Below are positions 61,669-64,000 of a DNA stretch of 64,000 bases, piece by piece. This stretch comes from Halobacillus_B rhizosphaerae. GTDB lineage: Bacteria > Bacillota > Bacilli > Bacillales > Halobacillaceae. The notes beneath the pieces were generated by a model. The model was not told the DNA's origin. It saw only the letters and a list, made by a program, of their open reading frames with translations, and ran no database searches. The position numbers and the translations under genes were made by a program. Numbering within the stretch: position 1 is the stretch's first letter; every line of letters starts with the position of its first letter. Location of the stretch: NCBI RefSeq assembly GCF_046719735.1, contig NZ_JAUTWQ010000025.1:14191-78190 (forward strand), written 5' to 3'.

Positions 61669-62106
61669 GTGTCTGACCATCGACTCCAGGACGCAATTGA
61701 TACATTAAAAGATTCAGGTGTTCGAATTACTCCACAGCGTCATGCGGTGCTTGAATACCTACTGAATTCTATGACTCACCCTACAGCTGATGAAATTTAT
61801 AAAGCATTAGAAAGTAAATTTCCCAATATGAGTGTGGCTACGGTCTATAACAATCTCCGGGTGTTCAGGGAAATCGGCTTAGTCCGGGAACTGACCTACG
61901 GAGACTCATCAAGCCGCTTTGATTGTAACACGACGGATCATTATCATATTATTTGCGAATCATGCGGTAAAATCGTTGACTTTCACTATCCTAGTCTAAA
62001 TGAAGTGGAATCATTAGCTGAACAGGTGACTGGATTTACTGTAAGTCATCATCGCATGGAAGTATATGGAACGTGTTCAAATTGCAAAACTGCACAAACT
62101 CACTAA
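61669..62106 (+). CDS. perR: Peroxide-responsive regulator PerR
   Basis: This 145-residue Fur-family repressor has the winged-helix region (VRITPQRHAVLEYL, MSVATVYNNLRVF). The regulatory metal ligands His37, Asp85, His91, His93 and Asp104, and the zinc cysteines 96, 99, 136 and 139, fall at the B. subtilis positions if GTG 61669 is used. That numbering and the AGGTG site support this start over ATG 61663 or 61648. Confidence 0.96.
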   Translation: MSDHRLQDAIDTLKDSGVRITPQRHAVLEYLLNSMTHPTADEIYKALESKFPNMSVATVYNNLRVFREIGLVRELTYGDSSSRFDCNTTDHYHIICESCGKIVDFHYPSLNEVESLAEQVTGFTVSHHRMEVYGTCSNCKTAQTH

Positions 62107-62134
62107 ACTGAAAGCCAGGTGCTTTCAGTTTTTT
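62106..62134 (+). terminator. Terminator of perR
   Basis: ACTGAAAGC pairs with GCTTTCAGT around CAGGT, then six T. Confidence 0.9.
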
Positions 62135-62172
62135 ACTGTCTAATTCTTAACCCTTATGTTTGTCTGAATAAA

Positions 62173-62208
62173 ATAATCCCCCGCTGTCCGATGACAGCGG
62201 GGGATTTT
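62173..62208. terminator. Terminator of ygzB
   Basis: AATCCCCCGCTGTC pairs with GACAGCGGGGGATT around CGAT, between perR and the convergent ygzB. Confidence 0.9.
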
Positions 62209-62215
62209 ATATGAA

Positions 62216-62593
62216 TTAAGTATGATGTTCTGCTTTTCGCTTTTTGGGGCGTTTGGAATTATATTTTTCATCGAATTCTTCGCCTTCTAAAGACTTGTCC
62301 ATCGTTAAGGGCTGATCGCAATGCATACAAGCATCCACACGCCCAAGCATTTTCGTTGGTTTTTCACAGGAAGGACATACAATTTGGATGGTACGAGTGG
62401 AAAGCATGCCGATCCAGAAATACACTACAGTACTTAACCCAATAAAGCCCATCCCTAAAATCATAAAGAGAGCCATCAGCCAAGCAATATCCTTAAATAT
62501 TAATCCAATGTACATTACTCCGAAACCAGCAAAAATTAACCAGAATGCAAACGAGCGGATCTTATTAATTTTGCTGCTGTATTTTAAAGCCAC
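62216..62593 (-). CDS. ygzB: UPF0295 family membrane protein YgzB
   Basis: This 125-residue protein has two hydrophobic segments (about 14-33 and 37-62) and a Cys4 zinc-ribbon-like element (CPSCEKPT, CMHCDQPL), ending in a basic tail. It is found next to perR in Bacillaceae. Function unknown. Confidence 0.9.
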   Translation of the reverse strand: MALKYSSKINKIRSFAFWLIFAGFGVMYIGLIFKDIAWLMALFMILGMGFIGLSTVVYFWIGMLSTRTIQIVCPSCEKPTKMLGRVDACMHCDQPLTMDKSLEGEEFDEKYNSKRPKKRKAEHHT

Positions 62594-62728
62594 TACGTGT
62601 ACCTCCTTTATCTCTTCATATGTAGTATAGCATAATTTACCTGGGCGAAATATAATTTGAAAAAAGGATTTTCGTCGAAAGTATCGAATAAAACTAATGA
62701 ACAGAATTAGAGTTATGGGGGAAATCTA

Positions 62729-63607
62729 ATGGAAGATGTTTTACGCCCGATTTATCAAGAACGGGCAAGTCAATCAAATACTTTAGGCATTTTAATTTTA
62801 GAAAAGAAGAAACCAATAAGCCCGGTTACGGACAACTTTGACGTAATTTTATTTATTATTGTAAGAGAAGCCAAGGATCCCTGGTACGTAAAACACTATG
62901 AATATGAAAATCAGGCAGCTGCTATGCACATCGTGGATGAAACTCTGCTTCAGCATTGGATTGATACCAGTTCATACCGGAGGGCGGTGGAGTGGGTAAT
63001 CAACGGTTCTATCATTTTTGAAAGAAACGAATATATTAGTGATCTTAAAGAAAAACTGAGATCATTCCCACAGCAGTCAAGAGACTTAAAGAAAGCGATC
63101 GAATTTGCCAAGCTGATTCGCAGTTATAGCGAATCCAAGGACTTGTTTGAATCAGAGCAGTATTTGGATTCATTCAGCCGCATGGTTCACTCGCTTCATT
63201 ATCTTGCCCGCTTATCCATTATTGAAAAAGGTTTCCATCCGGAAGTAACTGTATGGAATCAGGTCCGTCGCATTGAACCTGAAATTTATAAGCTGTACCA
63301 GGAATTAATTGAAAGCGGTGAACCCACGGATAAACGTGTCCAGTTAATGATCCTTGCTGTAGAACATGCAATTAGCAAAAGATCTCAGTCAAGCGCGAAG
63401 CATTTAATCGATTTAATGAAAGAAAGTGAAGAGGCATGGTCATTTGGAGATTTAAAAGTCCACCCAGGCATTAAGGAATATGCACTCGACTTATCTTCAA
63501 TGATTGAATACTTAGCAGAGAACGAATTAATAGAAGTTGTTCTTCAAGAAACGAAAGGTCCGAATATCTATCATCGGAAATACAAAGTGGCGGACTCTCA
63601 GTACTAG
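62729..63607 (+). CDS. ygxA: YgxA nucleotidyltransferase-like protein
   Basis: This 292-residue protein has a degenerate nucleotidyltransferase-like N-terminal half (DNFDVILFIIVRE, FERNEYISDLKEKL) and a helical C-terminal half ending in a winged-helix-like IEYLAENELIEVV. It sits directly before an rRNA operon, as B. subtilis ygxA does. Activity unproven. Confidence 0.87.
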   Translation: MEDVLRPIYQERASQSNTLGILILEKKKPISPVTDNFDVILFIIVREAKDPWYVKHYEYENQAAAMHIVDETLLQHWIDTSSYRRAVEWVINGSIIFERNEYISDLKEKLRSFPQQSRDLKKAIEFAKLIRSYSESKDLFESEQYLDSFSRMVHSLHYLARLSIIEKGFHPEVTVWNQVRRIEPEIYKLYQELIESGEPTDKRVQLMILAVEHAISKRSQSSAKHLIDLMKESEEAWSFGDLKVHPGIKEYALDLSSMIEYLAENELIEVVLQETKGPNIYHRKYKVADSQY

Positions 63608-63624
63608 AAGAAGAGGCTTGGAAT

Positions 63625-63667
63625 CCTTCCCTTTCTTACTTTTTAAATAGAAAGGGAAGTTTTTTAT
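63625..63667 (+). terminator. Terminator of ygxA
   Basis: CTTCCCTTTCT pairs with AGAAAGGGAAG and is followed by TTTTTT, just before the rRNA promoters. Confidence 0.9.
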
Positions 63668-63676
63668 GAAAAGTTA

Positions 63677-63706
63677 TTGACGGGTTAAGAAAAACCATGG
63701 TATATT
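63677..63706 (+). promoter_or_regulatory. rRNA operon promoter P1
   Basis: TTGACG (63677-63682), an 18-base spacer and TATATT (63701-63706). The first G downstream is at about 63714. Confidence 0.85.
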
Positions 63707-63772
63707 ATTAAACGTCGCATTGAGAGAGCGCGGCAGGCCGCAACGGCCAACAAAATTTCACGAAAAAAGTTG

Positions 63773-63801
63773 TTGACTTAAACAACTCACCATGATATAT
63801 T
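63773..63801 (+). promoter_or_regulatory. rRNA operon promoter P2
   Basis: TTGACT (63773-63778), a 17-base spacer and TATATT (63796-63801). The first G downstream is at about 63808. Confidence 0.88.
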
Positions 63802-63837
63802 TATTAAGTCGCTGTTTTGAAGCGGCAAACAAAACAT

Positions 63838-63857
63838 TGATCTTTGAAAACTGAACG
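63838..63857 (+). promoter_or_regulatory. boxA-like antitermination element of the rRNA leader
   Basis: TGATCTTTGAAAACTGAACG is the boxA-type sequence of Bacillus rRNA leaders, where Nus factors load. Confidence 0.8.
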
Positions 63858-63953
63858 AACCAACCAGTACGTCAAGATATTCTTTCTATTATATAGAAGG
63901 AATTCAAACAAAGCACATTCGGTGTGCAAATGAGCAAGACAAACTTTTTCACT

Positions 63954-64000
63954 TTTATGGAGAGTTTGATCCTGGCTCAGGACGAACGCTGGCGGCGTGC
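63954..64000 (+). rRNA. 16S ribosomal RNA, first 47 bases
   Basis: TTTATGGAGAGTTTGATCCT, then GGCTCAGGACGAACGCTGGC, is the conserved 5' end of bacterial 16S rRNA. The gene runs off the right edge of the window. Confidence 0.97.

Noticed and set aside
1..64000. CRISPR arrays, insertion sequences with transposase, and prophage genes
   Set aside because: No regular spacer-repeat pattern, transposase motif or phage gene was seen in the window.

Overview
The window comes from a low-to-moderate G+C, endospore-forming Bacillaceae chromosome, most likely a moderately halophilic Halobacillus-type species. Spore-former markers are SspK, a gamma-type SASP and YteA. Gene order from about 39 kb to the right edge follows the Bacillus subtilis yfhF-recX-yfhH-sspK-yfhJ-yfhP-mutY-yfhS-sspE-ygaC-ygaD-ygaE-gsaB-ygaF-perR-ygzB-ygxA-rrn segment as I remember it. 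The genus is inference; the family is well supported.

Layout. 0-2.4 kb: the end of a sugar ABC importer (binding protein and two permeases). 2.4-3.3 kb: a stretch with no intact gene. 3.3-7.3 kb: an aldehyde dehydrogenase, two small unknowns and an unusual dicarboxylate/amino-acid symporter. 7.5-15.2 kb: an accessory catabolic locus. A GlpP-type antiterminator gene is divergent from a four-gene set (SDR, FGGY kinase, FAD-linked oxidase, BCCT transporter). Its leader carries a strong promoter, an antiterminator and a terminator; a CcpA cre site precedes the transporter. 15.2-22.4 kb: single metabolic and membrane genes and a preQ1-riboswitch queC-queD-queE operon. 22.5-25.5 kb: T-box controlled argG-argH. 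26-36 kb: DinB, a LysM-M14 endopeptidase, topoisomerase III, the reverse transsulfuration operon yrrT-luxS-mccA-mccB behind a CymR-like box, and YteA. 36-39 kb: a secreted DUF3298 protein, a DnaA-box cluster, and a GNAT gene with a long switch-like leader. 39-54 kb: the yfh segment, interrupted by glcT-ptsG-ptsH, then a WalR-type cell-wall endopeptidase. 52.6-53.1 kb: a 243-bp unit repeated twice in tandem. 53-64 kb: ygaC/ygaD/ygaE, gsaB, a K+ channel, bcp, perR, ygzB, ygxA, and an rRNA operon with two promoters, cut off after 47 bases of 16S.

Two observations stand out. First, the GlpP/SDR/kinase/FAD-oxidase/BCCT locus looks like a Gram-positive relative of the uncharacterised E. coli ygc cluster (ygcP, ygcW, ygcE, ygcU). 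It may be a substrate-inducible, catabolite-repressed pathway for a small zwitterionic or polyol-like compound. Second, the GNAT gene at 37.0-37.55 kb has a roughly 200-nt leader in which a tRNA T-arm-like hairpin and three further hairpins are each exclusive with the next. The last one is both an intrinsic terminator and a ribosome-binding-site block. The DnaA-box cluster beside it is a third point of interest. All assignments come from reading the sequence; no database search was run.
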